A stretch of 64,000 nt of DNA from Henricia sp. BOLD:AAB3569 (GCA_037783545.1 JBBELK010000540.1:806001-870000), one strand, 5' to 3'; numbered from the stretch's first letter, positions 18,923-30,719 are shown. Notes: generated from the sequence alone by a model not told the origin. Numbers and translations are program-made.

Positions 18923-18995
18923 GCCTCGTTGGCGCAGTCGGCAGCGCGTCAGTCTCATAATCTGAAGGTCGTGAGTTCGAGCCTCACACGGGGCA
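18923..18995 (+). tRNA. tRNA-Met(CAT), copy 34
   Basis: Consensus sequence. Confidence 0.95.
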
Positions 18996-19138
18996 GTCTC
19001 TGTCGTTTTGTAATGCTTCCTTTTTATATTATTGTTGTCTGCGTGAGGCTCAGGGTTTGGTAATGTCCTCATTTTAAACTGGAATGGCTCGTTTGGTTCC
19101 AACCATGCTGCCTGCGACCTGAAAGACAGCTTCACGTG

Positions 19139-19211
19139 GACCACGTGGCCTAATGGATAAGGCGTCCGACTTCGGATCGGAAGATTGAGGGTTCGAATCC
19201 CTTCGTGGTTG
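19139..19211 (+). tRNA. tRNA-Arg(TCG), copy 36
   Basis: Consensus sequence. Confidence 0.95.
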
Positions 19212-19470
19212 TGCTATTTTGGTATTGGTTGGCATACCGTAACCATACGCGAGTGGCCGCTGACTCTGTCTTCTGTCTTCTAAAGTCGATCCGAGATGAC
19301 CGCCGTCTCCAGAAGGACTTACTCATGTATCCATGTTATGAACAATGTTATAGCAGGCCTTTGTGTTTGTGCAGTCAAGTTTGTCTCACAGGACAGTCTT
19401 CTTCAGCTAGCTCATGACAGACGATTGCAACTTTCAGCGCTGAGAGGTTGTCCAAAAGTGTGGCTTATGT

Positions 19471-19543
19471 GCCTCGTTGGCGCAGTCGGCAGCGCGTCAG
19501 TCTCATAATCTGAAGGTCGTGAGTTCGAGCCTCACACGGGGCA
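19471..19543 (+). tRNA. tRNA-Met(CAT), copy 35
   Basis: Consensus sequence. Confidence 0.95.
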
Positions 19544-19686
19544 GTCTCTGTCGTTTTGTAATGCTTCCTTTTTATATTATTGTTGTCTGCGTGAGGCTCA
19601 GGGTTTGGTAATGTCCTCATTTTAAACTGGAATGGCTCGTTTGGTTCCAACCATGCTGCCTGCGACCTGAAAGACAGCTTCACGTG

Positions 19687-19759
19687 GACCACGTGGCCTA
19701 ATGGATAAGGCGTCCGACTTCGGATCGGAAGATTGAGGGTTCGAATCCCTTCGTGGTTG
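19687..19759 (+). tRNA. tRNA-Arg(TCG), copy 37
   Basis: Consensus sequence. Confidence 0.95.
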
Positions 19760-20018
19760 TGCTATTTTGGTATTGGTTGGCATACCGTAACCATACGCGA
19801 GTGGCCGCTGACTCTGTCTTCTGTCTTCTAAAGTCGATCCGAGATGACCGCCGTCTCCAGAAGGACTTACTCATGTATCCATGTTATGAACAATGTTATA
19901 GCAGGCCTTTGTGTTTGTGCAGTCAAGTTTGTCTCACAGGACAGTCTTCTTCAGCTAGCTCATGACAGACGATTGCAACTTTCAGCGCTGAGAGGTTGTC
20001 CAAAAGTGTGGCTTATGT

Positions 20019-20091
20019 GCCTCGTTGGCGCAGTCGGCAGCGCGTCAGTCTCATAATCTGAAGGTCGTGAGTTCGAGCCTCACACGGGGCA
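20019..20091 (+). tRNA. tRNA-Met(CAT), copy 36
   Basis: Consensus sequence. Confidence 0.95.
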
Positions 20092-20234
20092 GTCTCTGTC
20101 GTTTTGTAATGCTTCCTTTTTATATTATTGTTGTCTGCGTGAGGCTCAGGGTTTGGTAATGTCCTCATTTTAAACTGGAATGGCTCGTTTGGTTCCAACC
20201 ATGCTGCCTGCGACCTGAAAGACAGCTTCACGTG

Positions 20235-20307
20235 GACCACGTGGCCTAATGGATAAGGCGTTCGACTTCGGATCGGAAGATTGAGGGTTCGAATCCCTTC
20301 GTGGTTG
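20235..20307 (+). tRNA. tRNA-Arg(TCG), copy 38, anticodon-stem C28T
   Basis: C20262T converts C28-G42 to a U-G wobble, so the stem is kept. It is probably functional. Confidence 0.92.
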
Positions 20308-20566
20308 TGCTATTTTGGTATTGGTTGGCATACCGTAACCATACGCGAGTGGCCGCTGACTCTGTCTTCTGTCTTCTAAAGTCGATCCGAGATGACCGCC
20401 GTCTCCAGAAGGACTTACTCATGTATCCATGTTATGAACAATGTTATAGCAGGCCTTTGTGTTTGTGTAGTCAAGTTTGTCTCACAGGACAGTCTTCTTC
20501 AGCTAGCTCATGACAGACGATTGCAACTTTCAGCGCTGAGAGGTTGTCCAAAAGTGTGGCTTATGT

Positions 20567-20639
20567 GCCTCGTTGGCGCAGTCGGCAGCGCGTCAGTCTC
20601 ATAATCTGAAGGTCGTGAGTTCGAGCCTCACACGGGGCA
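20567..20639 (+). tRNA. tRNA-Met(CAT), copy 37
   Basis: Consensus sequence. Confidence 0.95.
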
Positions 20640-20782
20640 GTCTCTGTCGTTTTGTAATGCTTCCTTTTTATATTATTGTTGTCTGCGTGAGGCTCAGGGT
20701 TTGGTAATGTCCTCATTTTAAACTGGAATGGCTCGTTTGGTTCCAACCATGCTGCCTGCGACCTGAAAGACAGCTTCACGTG

Positions 20783-20855
20783 GACCACGTGGCCTAATGG
20801 ATAAGGCGTCCGACTTCGGATCGGAAGATTGAGGGTTCGAATCCCTTCGTGGTTG
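20783..20855 (+). tRNA. tRNA-Arg(TCG), copy 39
   Basis: Consensus sequence. Confidence 0.95.
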
Positions 20856-21114
20856 TGCTATTTTGGTATTGGTTGGCATACCGTAACCATACGCGAGTGG
20901 CCGCTGACTCTGTCTTCTGTCTTCTAAAGTCGATCCGAGATGACCGCCGTCTCCAGAAGGACTTACTCATGTATCCATGTTATGAACAATGTTATAGCAG
21001 GCCTTTGTGTTTGTGCAGTCAAGTTTGTCTCACAGGACAGTCTTCTTCAGCTAGCTCATGACAGACGATTGCAACTTTCAGCGCTGAGAGGTTGTCCAAA
21101 AGTGTGGCTTATGT

Positions 21115-21187
21115 GCCTCGTTGGCGCAGTCGGCAGCGCGTCAGTCTCATAATCTGAAGGTCGTGAGTTCGAGCCTCACACGGGGCA
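21115..21187 (+). tRNA. tRNA-Met(CAT), copy 38
   Basis: Consensus sequence. Confidence 0.95.
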
Positions 21188-21330
21188 GTCTCTGTCGTTT
21201 TGTAATGCTTCCTTTTTATATTATTGTTGTCTGCGTGAGGCTCAGGGTTTGGTAATGTCCTCATTTTAAACTGGAATGGCTCGTTTGGTTCCAACCATGC
21301 TGCCTGCGACCTGAAAGACAGCTTCACGTG

Positions 21331-21403
21331 GACCACGTGGCCTAATGGATAAGGCGTCCGACTTCGGATCGGAAGATTGAGGGTTCGAATCCCTTCGTGG
21401 TTG
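21331..21403 (+). tRNA. tRNA-Arg(TCG), copy 40
   Basis: Consensus sequence. Confidence 0.95.
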
Positions 21404-21662
21404 TGCTATTTTGGTATTGGTTGGCATACCGTAACCATACGCGAGTGGCCGCTGACTCTGTCTTCTGTCTTCTAAAGTCGATCCGAGATGACCGCCGTCT
21501 CCAGAAGGACTTACTCATGTATCCATGTTATGAACAATGTTATAGCAGGCCTTTGTGTTTGTGCAGTCAAGTTTGTCTCACAGGACAGTCTTCTTCAGCT
21601 AGCTCATGACAGACGATTGCAACTTTCAGCGCTGAGAGGTTGTCCAAAAGTGTGGCTTATGT

Positions 21663-21735
21663 GCCTCGTTGGCGCAGTCGGCAGCGCGTCAGTCTCATAA
21701 TCTGAAGGTCGTGAGTTCGAGCCTCACACGGGGCA
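21663..21735 (+). tRNA. tRNA-Met(CAT), copy 39
   Basis: Consensus sequence. Confidence 0.95.
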
Positions 21736-21878
21736 GTCTCTGTCGTTTTGTAATGCTTCCTTTTTATATTATTGTTGTCTGCGTGAGGCTCAGGGTTTGG
21801 TAATGTCCTCATTTTAAACTGGAATGGCTCGTTTGGTTACAACCATGCTGCCTGCGACCTGAAAGACAGCTTCACGTG

Positions 21879-21951
21879 GACCACGTGGCCTAATGGATAA
21901 GGCGTCCGACTTCGGATCGGAAGATTGAGGGTTCGAATCCCTTCGTGGTTG
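21879..21951 (+). tRNA. tRNA-Arg(TCG), copy 41
   Basis: Consensus sequence. Confidence 0.95.
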
Positions 21952-22210
21952 TGCTATTTTGGTATTGGTTGGCATACCGTAACCATACGCGAGTGGCCGC
22001 TGACTCTGTCTTCTGTCTTCTAAAGTCGATCCGAGATGACCGCCGTCTCCAGAAGGACTTACTCATGTATCCATGTTATGAACAATGTTATAGCAGGCCT
22101 TTGTGTTTGTGCAGTCAAGTTTGTCTCACAGGACAGTCTTCTTCAGCTAGCTCATGACAGACGATTGCAACTTTCAGCGCTGAGAGGTTGTCCAAAAGTG
22201 TGGCTTATGT

Positions 22211-22283
22211 GCCTCGTTGGCGCAGTCGGCAGCGCGTCAGTCTCATAATCTGAAGGTCGTGAGTTCGAGCCTCACACGGGGCA
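22211..22283 (+). tRNA. tRNA-Met(CAT), copy 40
   Basis: Consensus sequence. Confidence 0.95.
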
Positions 22284-22426
22284 GTCTCTGTCGTTTTGTA
22301 ATGCTTCCTTTTTATATTATTGTTGTCTGCGTGAGGCTCAGGGTTTGGTAATGTCCTCATTTTAAACTGGAATGGCTCGTTTGGTTCCAACCATGCTGCC
22401 TGCGACCTGAAAGACAGCTTCACGTG

Positions 22427-22499
22427 GACCACGTGGCCTAATGGATAAGGCGTCCGACTTCGGATCGGAAGATTGAGGGTTCGAATCCCTTCGTGGTTG
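22427..22499 (+). tRNA. tRNA-Arg(TCG), copy 42
   Basis: Consensus sequence. Confidence 0.95.
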
Positions 22500-22758
22500 T
22501 GCTATTTTGGTATTGGTTGGCATACCGTAACCATACGCGAGTGGCCGCTGACTCTGTCTTCTGTCTTCTAAAGTCGATCCGAGATGACCGCCGTCTCCAG
22601 AAGGACTTACTCATGTATCCATGTTATGAACAATGTTATAGCAGGCCTTTGTGTTTGTGCAGTCAAGTTTGTCTCACAGGACAGTCTTCTTCAGCTAGCT
22701 CATGACAGACGATTGCAACTTTCAGCGCTGAGAGGTTGTCCAAAAGTGTGGCTTATGT

Positions 22759-22831
22759 GCCTCGTTGGCGCAGTCGGCAGCGCGTCAGTCTCATAATCTG
22801 AAGGTCGTGAGTTCGAGCCTCACACGGGGCA
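22759..22831 (+). tRNA. tRNA-Met(CAT), copy 41
   Basis: Consensus sequence. Confidence 0.95.
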
Positions 22832-22974
22832 GTCTCTGTCGTTTTGTAATGCTTCCTTTTTATATTATTGTTGTCTGCGTGAGGCTCAGGGTTTGGTAAT
22901 GTCCTCATTTTAAACTGGAATGGCTCGTTTGGTTCCAACCATGCTGCCTGCGACCTGAAAGACAGCTTCACGTG

Positions 22975-23047
22975 GACCACGTGGCCTAATGGATAAGGCG
23001 TCCGACTTCGGATCGGAAGATTGAGGGTTCGAATCCCTTCGTGGTTG
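22975..23047 (+). tRNA. tRNA-Arg(TCG), copy 43
   Basis: Consensus sequence. Confidence 0.95.
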
Positions 23048-23306
23048 TGCTATTTTGGTATTGGTTGGCATACCGTAACCATACGCGAGTGGCCGCTGAC
23101 TCTGTCTTCTGTCTTCTAAAGTCGATCCGAGATGACCGCCGTCTCCAGAAGGACTTACTCATGTATCCATGTTATGAACAATGTTATAGCAGGCCTTTGT
23201 GTTTGTGCAGTCAAGTTTGTCTCACAGGACAGTCTTCTTCAGCTAGCTCATGACAGACGATTGCAACTTTCAGCGCTGAGAGGTTGTCCAAAAGTGTGGC
23301 TTATGT

Positions 23307-23379
23307 GCCTCGTTGGCGCAGTCGGCAGCGCGTCAGTCTCATAATCTGAAGGTCGTGAGTTCGAGCCTCACACGGGGCA
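23307..23379 (+). tRNA. tRNA-Met(CAT), copy 42
   Basis: Consensus sequence. Confidence 0.95.
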
Positions 23380-23522
23380 GTCTCTGTCGTTTTGTAATGC
23401 TTCCTTTTTATATTATTGTTGTCTGCGTGAGGCTCAGGGTTTGGTAATGTCCTCATTTTAAACTGGAATGGCTCGTTTGGTTCCAACCATGCTGCCTGCG
23501 ACCTGAAAAACAGCTTCACGTG

Positions 23523-23595
23523 GACCACGTGGCCTAATGGATAAGGCGTCCGACTTCGGATCGGAAGATTGAGGGTTCGAATCCCTTCGTGGTTG
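23523..23595 (+). tRNA. tRNA-Arg(TCG), copy 44
   Basis: Consensus sequence; G23509A lies 14 bp upstream. Confidence 0.95.
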
Positions 23596-23854
23596 TGCTA
23601 TTTTGGTATTGGTTGGCATACCGTAACCATACGCGAGTGGCCGCTGACTCTGTCTTCTGTCTTCTAAAGTCGATCCGAGATGACCGCCGTCTCCAGAAGG
23701 ACTTACTCATGTATCCATGTTATGAACAATGTTATAGCAGGCCTTTGTGTTTGTGCAGTCAAGTTTGTCTCACAGGACAGTCTTCTTCAGCTAGCTCATG
23801 ACAGACGATTGCAACTTTCAGCGCTGAGAGGTTGTCCAAAAGTGCGGCTTATGT

Positions 23855-23927
23855 GCCTCGTTGGCGCAGTCGGCAGCGCGTCAGTCTCATAATCTGAAGG
23901 TCGTGAGTTCGACCCTCACACGGGGCA
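23855..23927 (+). tRNA. tRNA-Met(CAT), copy 43, T-loop G59C
   Basis: G23913C falls at variable T-loop position 59, an N in the B-box consensus, so it is probably neutral. T23845C lies 10 bp upstream of the gene. Shares G59C with copy 45. Confidence 0.94.
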
Positions 23928-24070
23928 GTCTCTGTCGTTTTGTAATGCTTCCTTTTTATATTATTGTTGTCTGCGTGAGGCTCAGGGTTTGGTAATGTCC
24001 TCATTTTAAACTGGAATGGCTCGTTTGGTTCCAACCATGCTGCCTGCGACCTGAAAGACAGCTTCACGTG

Positions 24071-24143
24071 GACCACGTGGCCTAATGGATAAGGCGTCCG
24101 ACTTCGGATCGGAAGATTGAGGGTTCGAATCCCTTCGTGGTTG
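24071..24143 (+). tRNA. tRNA-Arg(TCG), copy 45
   Basis: Consensus sequence. Confidence 0.95.
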
Positions 24144-24402
24144 TGCTATTTTGGTATTGGTTGGCATACCGTAACCATACGCGAGTGGCCGCTGACTCTG
24201 TCTTCTGTCTTCTAAAGTCGATCCGAGATGACCGCCGTCTCCAGAAGGACTTACTCATGTATCCATGTTATGAACAATGTTATAGCAGGCCTTTGTGTTT
24301 GTGCAGTCAAGTTTGTCTCACAGGACAGTCTTCTTCAGCTAGCTCATGACAGACGATTGCAACTTTCAGCGCTGAGAGGTTGTCCAAAAGTGTGGCTTAT
24401 GT

Positions 24403-24475
24403 GCCTCGTTGGCGCAGTCGGCAGCGCGTCAGTCTCATAATCTGAAGGTCGTGAGTTCGAGCCTCACACGGGGCA
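24403..24475 (+). tRNA. tRNA-Met(CAT), copy 44
   Basis: Consensus sequence, lying between two G59C copies. Confidence 0.95.
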
Positions 24476-24618
24476 GTCTCTGTCGTTTTGTAATGCTTCC
24501 TTTTTATATTATTGTTGTCTGCGTGAGGCTCAGGGTTTGGTAATGTCCTCATTTTAAACTGGAATGGCTCGTTTGGTTCCAACCATGCTGCCTGCGACCT
24601 GAAAGACAGCTTCACGTG

Positions 24619-24691
24619 GACCACGTGGCCTAATGGATAAGGCGTCCGACTTCGGATCGGAAGATTGAGGGTTCGAATCCCTTCGTGGTTG
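24619..24691 (+). tRNA. tRNA-Arg(TCG), copy 46
   Basis: Consensus sequence. Confidence 0.95.
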
Positions 24692-24950
24692 TGCTATTTT
24701 GGTATTGGTTGGCATACCGTAACCATACGCGAGTGGCCGCTGACTCTGTCTTCTGTCTTCTAAAGTCGATCCGAGATGACCGCCGTCTCCAGAAGGACTT
24801 ACTCATGTATCCATGTTATGAACAATGTTATAGCAGGCCTTTGTGTTTGTGCAGTCAAGTTTGTCTCACAGGACAGTCTTCTTCAGCTAGCTCATGACAG
24901 ACGATTGCAACTTTCAGCGCTGAGAGGTTGTCCAAAAGTGTGGCTTATGT

Positions 24951-25023
24951 GCCTCGTTGGCGCAGTCGGCAGCGCGTCAGTCTCATAATCTGAAGGTCGT
25001 GAGTTCGACCCTCACACGGGGCA
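24951..25023 (+). tRNA. tRNA-Met(CAT), copy 45, T-loop G59C
   Basis: G25009C, shared with copy 43; probably neutral. Confidence 0.94.
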
Positions 25024-25166
25024 GTCTCTGTCGTTTTGTAATGCTTCCTTTTTATATTATTGTTGTCTGCGTGAGGCTCAGGGTTTGGTAATGTCCTCAT
25101 TTTAAACTGGAATGGCTCGTTTGGTTCCAACCATGCTGCCTGCGACCTGAAAGACAGCTTCACGTG

Positions 25167-25239
25167 GACCACGTGGCCTAATGGATAAGGCGTCCGACTT
25201 CGGATCGGAAGATTGAGGGTTCGAATCCCTTCGTGGTTG
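25167..25239 (+). tRNA. tRNA-Arg(TCG), copy 47
   Basis: Consensus sequence. Confidence 0.95.
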
Positions 25240-25498
25240 TGCTATTTTGGTATTGGTTGGCATACCGTAACCATACGCGAGTGGCCGCTGACTCTGTCTT
25301 CTGTCTTCTAAAGTCGATCCGAGATGACCGCCGTCTCCAGAAGGACTTACTCATGTATCCATGTTATGAACAATGTTATAGCAGGCCTTTGTGTTTGTGC
25401 AGTCAAGTTTGTCTCACAGGACAGTCTTCTTCAGCTAGCTCATGACAGACGATTGCAACTTTCAGCGCTGAGAGGTTGTCCAAAAGTGTGGCTTATGT

Positions 25499-25571
25499 GC
25501 CTCGTTGGCGCAGTCGGCAGCGCGTCAGTCTCATAATCTGAAGGTCGTGAGTTCGAGCCTCACACGGGGCA
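25499..25571 (+). tRNA. tRNA-Met(CAT), copy 46
   Basis: Consensus sequence. Confidence 0.95.
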
Positions 25572-25714
25572 GTCTCTGTCGTTTTGTAATGCTTCCTTTT
25601 TATATTATTGTTGTCTGCGTGAGGCTCAGGGTTTGGTAATGTCCTCATTTTAAACTGGAATGGCTCGTTTGGTTCCAACCATGCTGCCTGCGACCTGAAA
25701 GACAGCTTCACGTG

Positions 25715-25787
25715 GACCACGTGGCCTAATGGATAAGGCGTCCGACTTCGGATCGGAAGATTGAGGGTTCGAATCCCTTCGTGGTTG
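25715..25787 (+). tRNA. tRNA-Arg(TCG), copy 48
   Basis: Consensus sequence. Confidence 0.95.
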
Positions 25788-26046
25788 TGCTATTTTGGTA
25801 TTGGTTGGCATACCGTAACCATACGCGAGTGGCCGCTGACTCTGTCTTCTGTCTTCTAAAGTCGATCCGAGATGACCGCCGTCTCCAGAAGGACTTACTC
25901 ATGTATCCATGTTATGAACAATGTTATAGCAGGCCTTTGTGTTTGTGCAGTCAAGTTTGTCTCACAGGACAGTCTTCTTCAGCTAGCTCATGACAGACGA
26001 TTGCAACTTTCAGCGCTGAGAGGTTGTCTAAAAGTGTGGCTTATGT

Positions 26047-26119
26047 GCCTCGTTGGCGCAGTCGGCAGCGCGTCAGTCTCATAATCTGAAGGTCGTGAGT
26101 TCGAGCCTCACACGGGGCA
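26047..26119 (+). tRNA. tRNA-Met(CAT), copy 47
   Basis: Consensus sequence; C26029T lies 18 bp upstream. Confidence 0.95.
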
Positions 26120-26262
26120 GTCTCTGTCGTTTTGTAATGCTTCCTTTTTATATTATTGTTGTCTGCGTGAGGCTCAGGGTTTGGTAATGTCCTCATTTTA
26201 AACTGGAATGGCTCGTTTGGTTCCAACCATGCTGCCTGCGACCTGAAAGACAGCTTCACGTG

Positions 26263-26335
26263 GACCACGTGGCCTAATGGATAAGGCGTCCGACTTCGGA
26301 TCGGAAGATTGAGGGTTCGAATCCCTTCGTGGTTG
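26263..26335 (+). tRNA. tRNA-Arg(TCG), copy 49
   Basis: Consensus sequence. Confidence 0.95.
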
Positions 26336-26594
26336 TGCTATTTTGGTATTGGTTGGCATACCGTAACCATACGCGAGTGGCCGCTGACTCTGTCTTCTGT
26401 CTTCTAAAGTCGATCCGAGATGACCGCCGTCTCCAGAAGGACTTACTCATGTATCCATGTTATGAACAATGTTATAGCAGGCCTTTGTGTTTGTGCAGTC
26501 AAGTTTGTCTCACAGGACAGTCTTCTTCAGCTAGCTCATGACAGACGATTGCAACTTTCAGCGCTGAGAGGTTGTCCAAAAGTGTGGCTTATGT

Positions 26595-26667
26595 GCCTCG
26601 TTGGCGCAGTCGGCAGCGCGTCAGTCTCATAATCTGAAGGTCGTGAGTTCGAGCCTCACACGGGGCA
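26595..26667 (+). tRNA. tRNA-Met(CAT), copy 48
   Basis: Consensus sequence. Confidence 0.95.
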
Positions 26668-26810
26668 GTCTCTGTCGTTTTGTAATGCTTCCTTTTTATA
26701 TTATTGTTGTCTGCGTGAGGCTCAGGGTTTGGTAATGTCCTCATTTTAAACTGGAATGGCTCGTTTGGTTCCAACCATGCTGCCTGCGACCTGAAAGACA
26801 GCTTCACGTG

Positions 26811-26883
26811 GACCACGTGGCCTAATGGATAAGGCGTCCGACTTCGGATCGGAAGATTGAGGGTTCGAATCCCTTCGTGGTTG
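26811..26883 (+). tRNA. tRNA-Arg(TCG), copy 50
   Basis: Consensus sequence. Confidence 0.95.
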
Positions 26884-27142
26884 TGCTATTTTGGTATTGG
26901 TTGGCATACCGTAACCATACGCGAGTGGCCGCTGACTCTGTCTTCTGTCTTCTAAAGTCGATCCGAGATGACCGCCGTCTCCAGAAGGACTTACTCATGT
27001 ATCCATGTTATGAACAATGTTATAGCAGGCCTTTGTGTTTGTGCAGTCAAGTTTGTCTCACAGGACAGTCTTCTTCAGCTAGCTCATGACAGACGATTGC
27101 AACTTTCAGCGCTGAGAGGTTGTCCAAAAGTGTGGCTTATGT

Positions 27143-27215
27143 GCCTCGTTGGCGCAGTCGGCAGCGCGTCAGTCTCATAATCTGAAGGTCGTGAGTTCGA
27201 GCCTCACACGGGGCA
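27143..27215 (+). tRNA. tRNA-Met(CAT), copy 49
   Basis: Consensus sequence. Confidence 0.95.
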
Positions 27216-27358
27216 GTCTCTGTCGTTTTGTAATGCTTCCTTTTTATATTATTGTTGTCTGCGTGAGGCTCAGGGTTTGGTAATGTCCTCATTTTAAACT
27301 GGAATGGCTCGTTTGGTTCCAACCATGCTGCCTGCGACCTGAAAGACAGCTTCACGTG

Positions 27359-27431
27359 GACCACGTGGCCTAATGGATAAGGCGTCCGACTTCGGATCGG
27401 AAGATTGAGGGTTCGAATCCCTTCGTGGTTG
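27359..27431 (+). tRNA. tRNA-Arg(TCG), copy 51
   Basis: Consensus sequence. Confidence 0.95.
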
Positions 27432-27690
27432 TGCTATTTTGGTATTGGTTGGCATACCGTAACCATACGCGAGTGGCCGCTGACTCTGTCTTCTGTCTTC
27501 TAAAGTCGATCCGAGATGACCGCCGTCTCCAGAAGGACTTACTCATGTATCCATGTTATGAACAATGTTATAGCAGGCCTTTGTGTTTGTGCAGTCAAGT
27601 TTGTCTCACAGGACAGTCTTCTTCAGCTAGCTCATGACAGACGATTGCAACTTTCAGCGCTGAGAGGTTGTCCAAAAGTGTGACTTATGT

Positions 27691-27763
27691 GCCTCGTTGG
27701 CGCAGTCGGCAGCGCGTCAGTCTCATAATCTGAAGGTCGTGAGTTCGAGCCTCACACGGGGCA
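27691..27763 (+). tRNA. tRNA-Met(CAT), copy 50
   Basis: Consensus sequence; G27683A lies 8 bp upstream, near the expected initiation site. Confidence 0.95.
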
Positions 27764-27906
27764 GTCTCTGTCGTTTTGTAATGCTTCCTTTTTATATTAT
27801 TGTTGTCTGCGTGAGGCTCAGGGTTTGGTAATGTCCTCATTTTAAACTGGAATGGCTCGTTTGGTTCCAACCATGCTGCCTGCGACCTGAAAGACAGCTT
27901 CACGTG

Positions 27907-27979
27907 GACCACGTGGCCTAATGGATAAGGCGTCCGACTTCGGATCGGAAGATTGAGGGTTCGAATCCCTTCGTGGTTG
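27907..27979 (+). tRNA. tRNA-Arg(TCG), copy 52
   Basis: Consensus sequence. Confidence 0.95.
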
Positions 27980-28238
27980 TGCTATTTTGGTATTGGTTGG
28001 CATACCGTAACCATACGCGAGTGGCCGCTGACTCTGTCTTCTGTCTTCTAAAGTCGATCCGAGATGACCGCCGTCTCCAGAAGGACTTACTCATGTATCC
28101 ATGTTATGAACAATGTTATAGCAGGCCTTTGTGTTTGTGCAGTCAAGTTTGTCTCACAGGACAGTCTTCTTCAGCTAGCTCATGACAGACGATTGCAACT
28201 TTCAGCGCTGAGAGGTTGTCCAAAAGTGTGGCTTATGT

Positions 28239-28311
28239 GCCTCGTTGGCGCAGTCGGCAGCGCGTCAGTCTCATAATCTGAAGGTCGTGAGTTCGAGCCT
28301 CACACGGGGCA
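28239..28311 (+). tRNA. tRNA-Met(CAT), copy 51
   Basis: Consensus sequence. Confidence 0.95.
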
Positions 28312-28454
28312 GTCTCTGTCGTTTTGTAATGCTTCCTTTTTATATTATTGTTGTCTGCGTGAGGCTCAGGGTTTGGTAATGTCCTCATTTTAAACTGGAA
28401 TGGCTCGTTTGGTTCCAACCATGCTGCCTGCGACCTGAAAGACAGCTTCACGTG

Positions 28455-28527
28455 GACCACGTGGCCTAATGGATAAGGCGTCCGACTTCGGATCGGAAGA
28501 TTGAGGGTTCGAATCCCTTCGTGGTTG
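28455..28527 (+). tRNA. tRNA-Arg(TCG), copy 53
   Basis: Consensus sequence. Confidence 0.95.
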
Positions 28528-28786
28528 TGCTATTTTGGTATTGGTTGGCATACCGTAACCATACGCGAGTGGCCGCTGACTCTGTCTTCTGTCTTCTAAA
28601 GTCGATCCGAGATGACCGCCGTCTCCAGAAGGACTTACTCATGTATCCATGTTATGAACAATGTTATAGCAGGCCTTTGTGTTTGTGCAGTCAAGTTTGT
28701 CTCACAGGACAGTCTTCTTCAGCTAGCTCATGACAGACGATTGCAACTTTCAGCGCTGAGAGGTTGTCCAAAAGTGTGGCTTATGT

Positions 28787-28859
28787 GCCTCGTTGGCGCA
28801 GTCGGCAGCGCGTCAGTCTCATAATCTGAAGGTCGTGAGTTCGAGCCTCACACGGGGCA
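28787..28859 (+). tRNA. tRNA-Met(CAT), copy 52
   Basis: Consensus sequence. Confidence 0.95.
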
Positions 28860-29002
28860 GTCTCTGTCGTTTTGTAATGCTTCCTTTTTATATTATTGTT
28901 GTCTGCGTGAGGCTCAGGGTTTGGTAATGTCCTCATTTTAAACTGGAATGGCTCGTTTGGTTCCAACCATGCTGCCTGCGACCTGAAAGACAGCTTCACG
29001 TG

Positions 29003-29075
29003 GACCACGTGGCCTAATGGATAAGGCGTCCGACTTCGGATCGGAAGATTGAGGGTTCGAATCCCTTCGTGGTTG
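29003..29075 (+). tRNA. tRNA-Arg(TCG), copy 54
   Basis: Consensus sequence. Confidence 0.95.
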
Positions 29076-29334
29076 TGCTATTTTGGTATTGGTTGGCATA
29101 CCGTAACCATACGCGAGTGGCCGCTGACTCTGTCTTCTGTCTTCTAAAGTCGATCCGAGATGACCGCCGTCTCCAGAAGGACTTACTCATGTATCCATGT
29201 TATGAACAATGTTATAGCAGGCCTTTGTGTTTGTGCAGTCAAGTTTGTCTCACAGGACAGTCTTCTTCAGCTAGCTCATGACAGACGATTGCAACTTTCA
29301 GCGCTGAGAGGTTGTCCAAAAGTGTGGCTTATGT

Positions 29335-29407
29335 GCCTCGTTGGCGCAGTCGGCAGCGCGTCAGTCTCATAATCTGAAGGTCGTGAGTTCGAGCCTCACA
29401 CGGGGCA
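29335..29407 (+). tRNA. tRNA-Met(CAT), copy 53
   Basis: Consensus sequence. Confidence 0.95.
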
Positions 29408-29550
29408 GTCTCTGTCGTTTTGTAATGCTTCCTTTTTATATTATTGTTGTCTGCGTGAGGCTCAGGGTTTGGTAATGTCCTCATTTTAAACTGGAATGGC
29501 TCGTTTGGTTCCAACCATGCTGCCTGCGACCTGAAAGACAGCTTCACGTG

Positions 29551-29623
29551 GACCACGTGGCCTAATGGATAAGGCGTCCGACTTCGGATCGGAAGATTGA
29601 GGGTTCGAATCCCTTCGTGGTTG
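29551..29623 (+). tRNA. tRNA-Arg(TCG), copy 55
   Basis: Consensus sequence. Confidence 0.95.
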
Positions 29624-29882
29624 TGCTATTTTGGTATTGGTTGGCATACCGTAACCATACGCGAGTGGCCGCTGACTCTGTCTTCTGTCTTCTAAAGTCG
29701 ATCCGAGATGACCGCCGTCTCCAGAAGGACTTACTCATGTATCCATGTTATGAACAATGTTATAGCAGGCCTTTGTGTTTGTGCAGTCAAGTTTGTCTCA
29801 CAGGACAGTCTTCTTCAGCTAGCTCATGACAGACGATTGCAACTTTTAGCGCTGAGAGGTTGTCCAAAAGTGTGGCTTATGT

Positions 29883-29955
29883 GCCTCGTTGGCGCAGTCG
29901 GCAGCGCGTCAGTCTCATAATCTGAAGGTCGTGAGTTCGAGCCTCACACGGGGCA
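29883..29955 (+). tRNA. tRNA-Met(CAT), copy 54
   Basis: Consensus sequence. Confidence 0.95.
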
Positions 29956-30098
29956 GTCTCTGTCGTTTTGTAATGCTTCCTTTTTATATTATTGTTGTCT
30001 GCGTGAGGCTCAGGGTTTGGTAATGTCCTCATTTTAAACTGGAATGGCTCGTTTGGTTCCAACCATGCTGCCTGCGACCTGAAAGACAGCTTCACGTG

Positions 30099-30171
30099 GA
30101 CCACGTGGCCTAATGGATAAGGCGTCCGACTTCGGATCGGAAGATTGAGGGTTCGAATCCCTTCGTGGTTG
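30099..30171 (+). tRNA. tRNA-Arg(TCG), copy 56
   Basis: Consensus sequence. Confidence 0.95.
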
Positions 30172-30430
30172 TGCTATTTTGGTATTGGTTGGCATACCGT
30201 AACCATACGCGAGTGGCCGCTGACTCTGTCTTCTGTCTTCTAAAGTCGATCCGAGATGACCGCCGTCTCCAGAAGGACTTACTCATGTATCCATGTTATG
30301 AACAATGTTATAGCAGGCCTTTGTGTTTGTGCAGTCAAGTTTGTCTCACAGGACAGTCTTCTTCAGCTAGCTCATGACAGACGATTGCAACTTTCAGCGC
30401 TGAGAGGTTGTCCAAAAGTGTGGCTTATGT

Positions 30431-30503
30431 GCCTCGTTGGCGCAGTCGGCAGCGCGTCAGTCTCATAATCTGAAGGTCGTGAGTTCGAGCCTCACACGGG
30501 GCA
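30431..30503 (+). tRNA. tRNA-Met(CAT), copy 55
   Basis: Consensus sequence. Confidence 0.95.
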
Positions 30504-30646
30504 GTCTCTGTCGTTTTGTAATGCTTCCTTTTTATATTATTGTTGTCTGCGTGAGGCTCAGGGTTTGGTAATGTCCTCATTTTAAACTGGAATGGCTCGT
30601 TTGGTTCCAACCATGCTGCCTGCGACCTGAAAGACAGCTTCACCTG

Positions 30647-30719
30647 GACCACGTGGCCTAATGGATAAGGCGTCCGACTTCGGATCGGAAGATTGAGGGT
30701 TCGAATCCCTTCGTGGTTG
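30647..30719 (+). tRNA. tRNA-Arg(TCG), copy 57, upstream E-box lost
   Basis: The gene is consensus, but G30644C, 3 bp upstream, changes the flanking CACGTG to CACCTG. Confidence 0.95.
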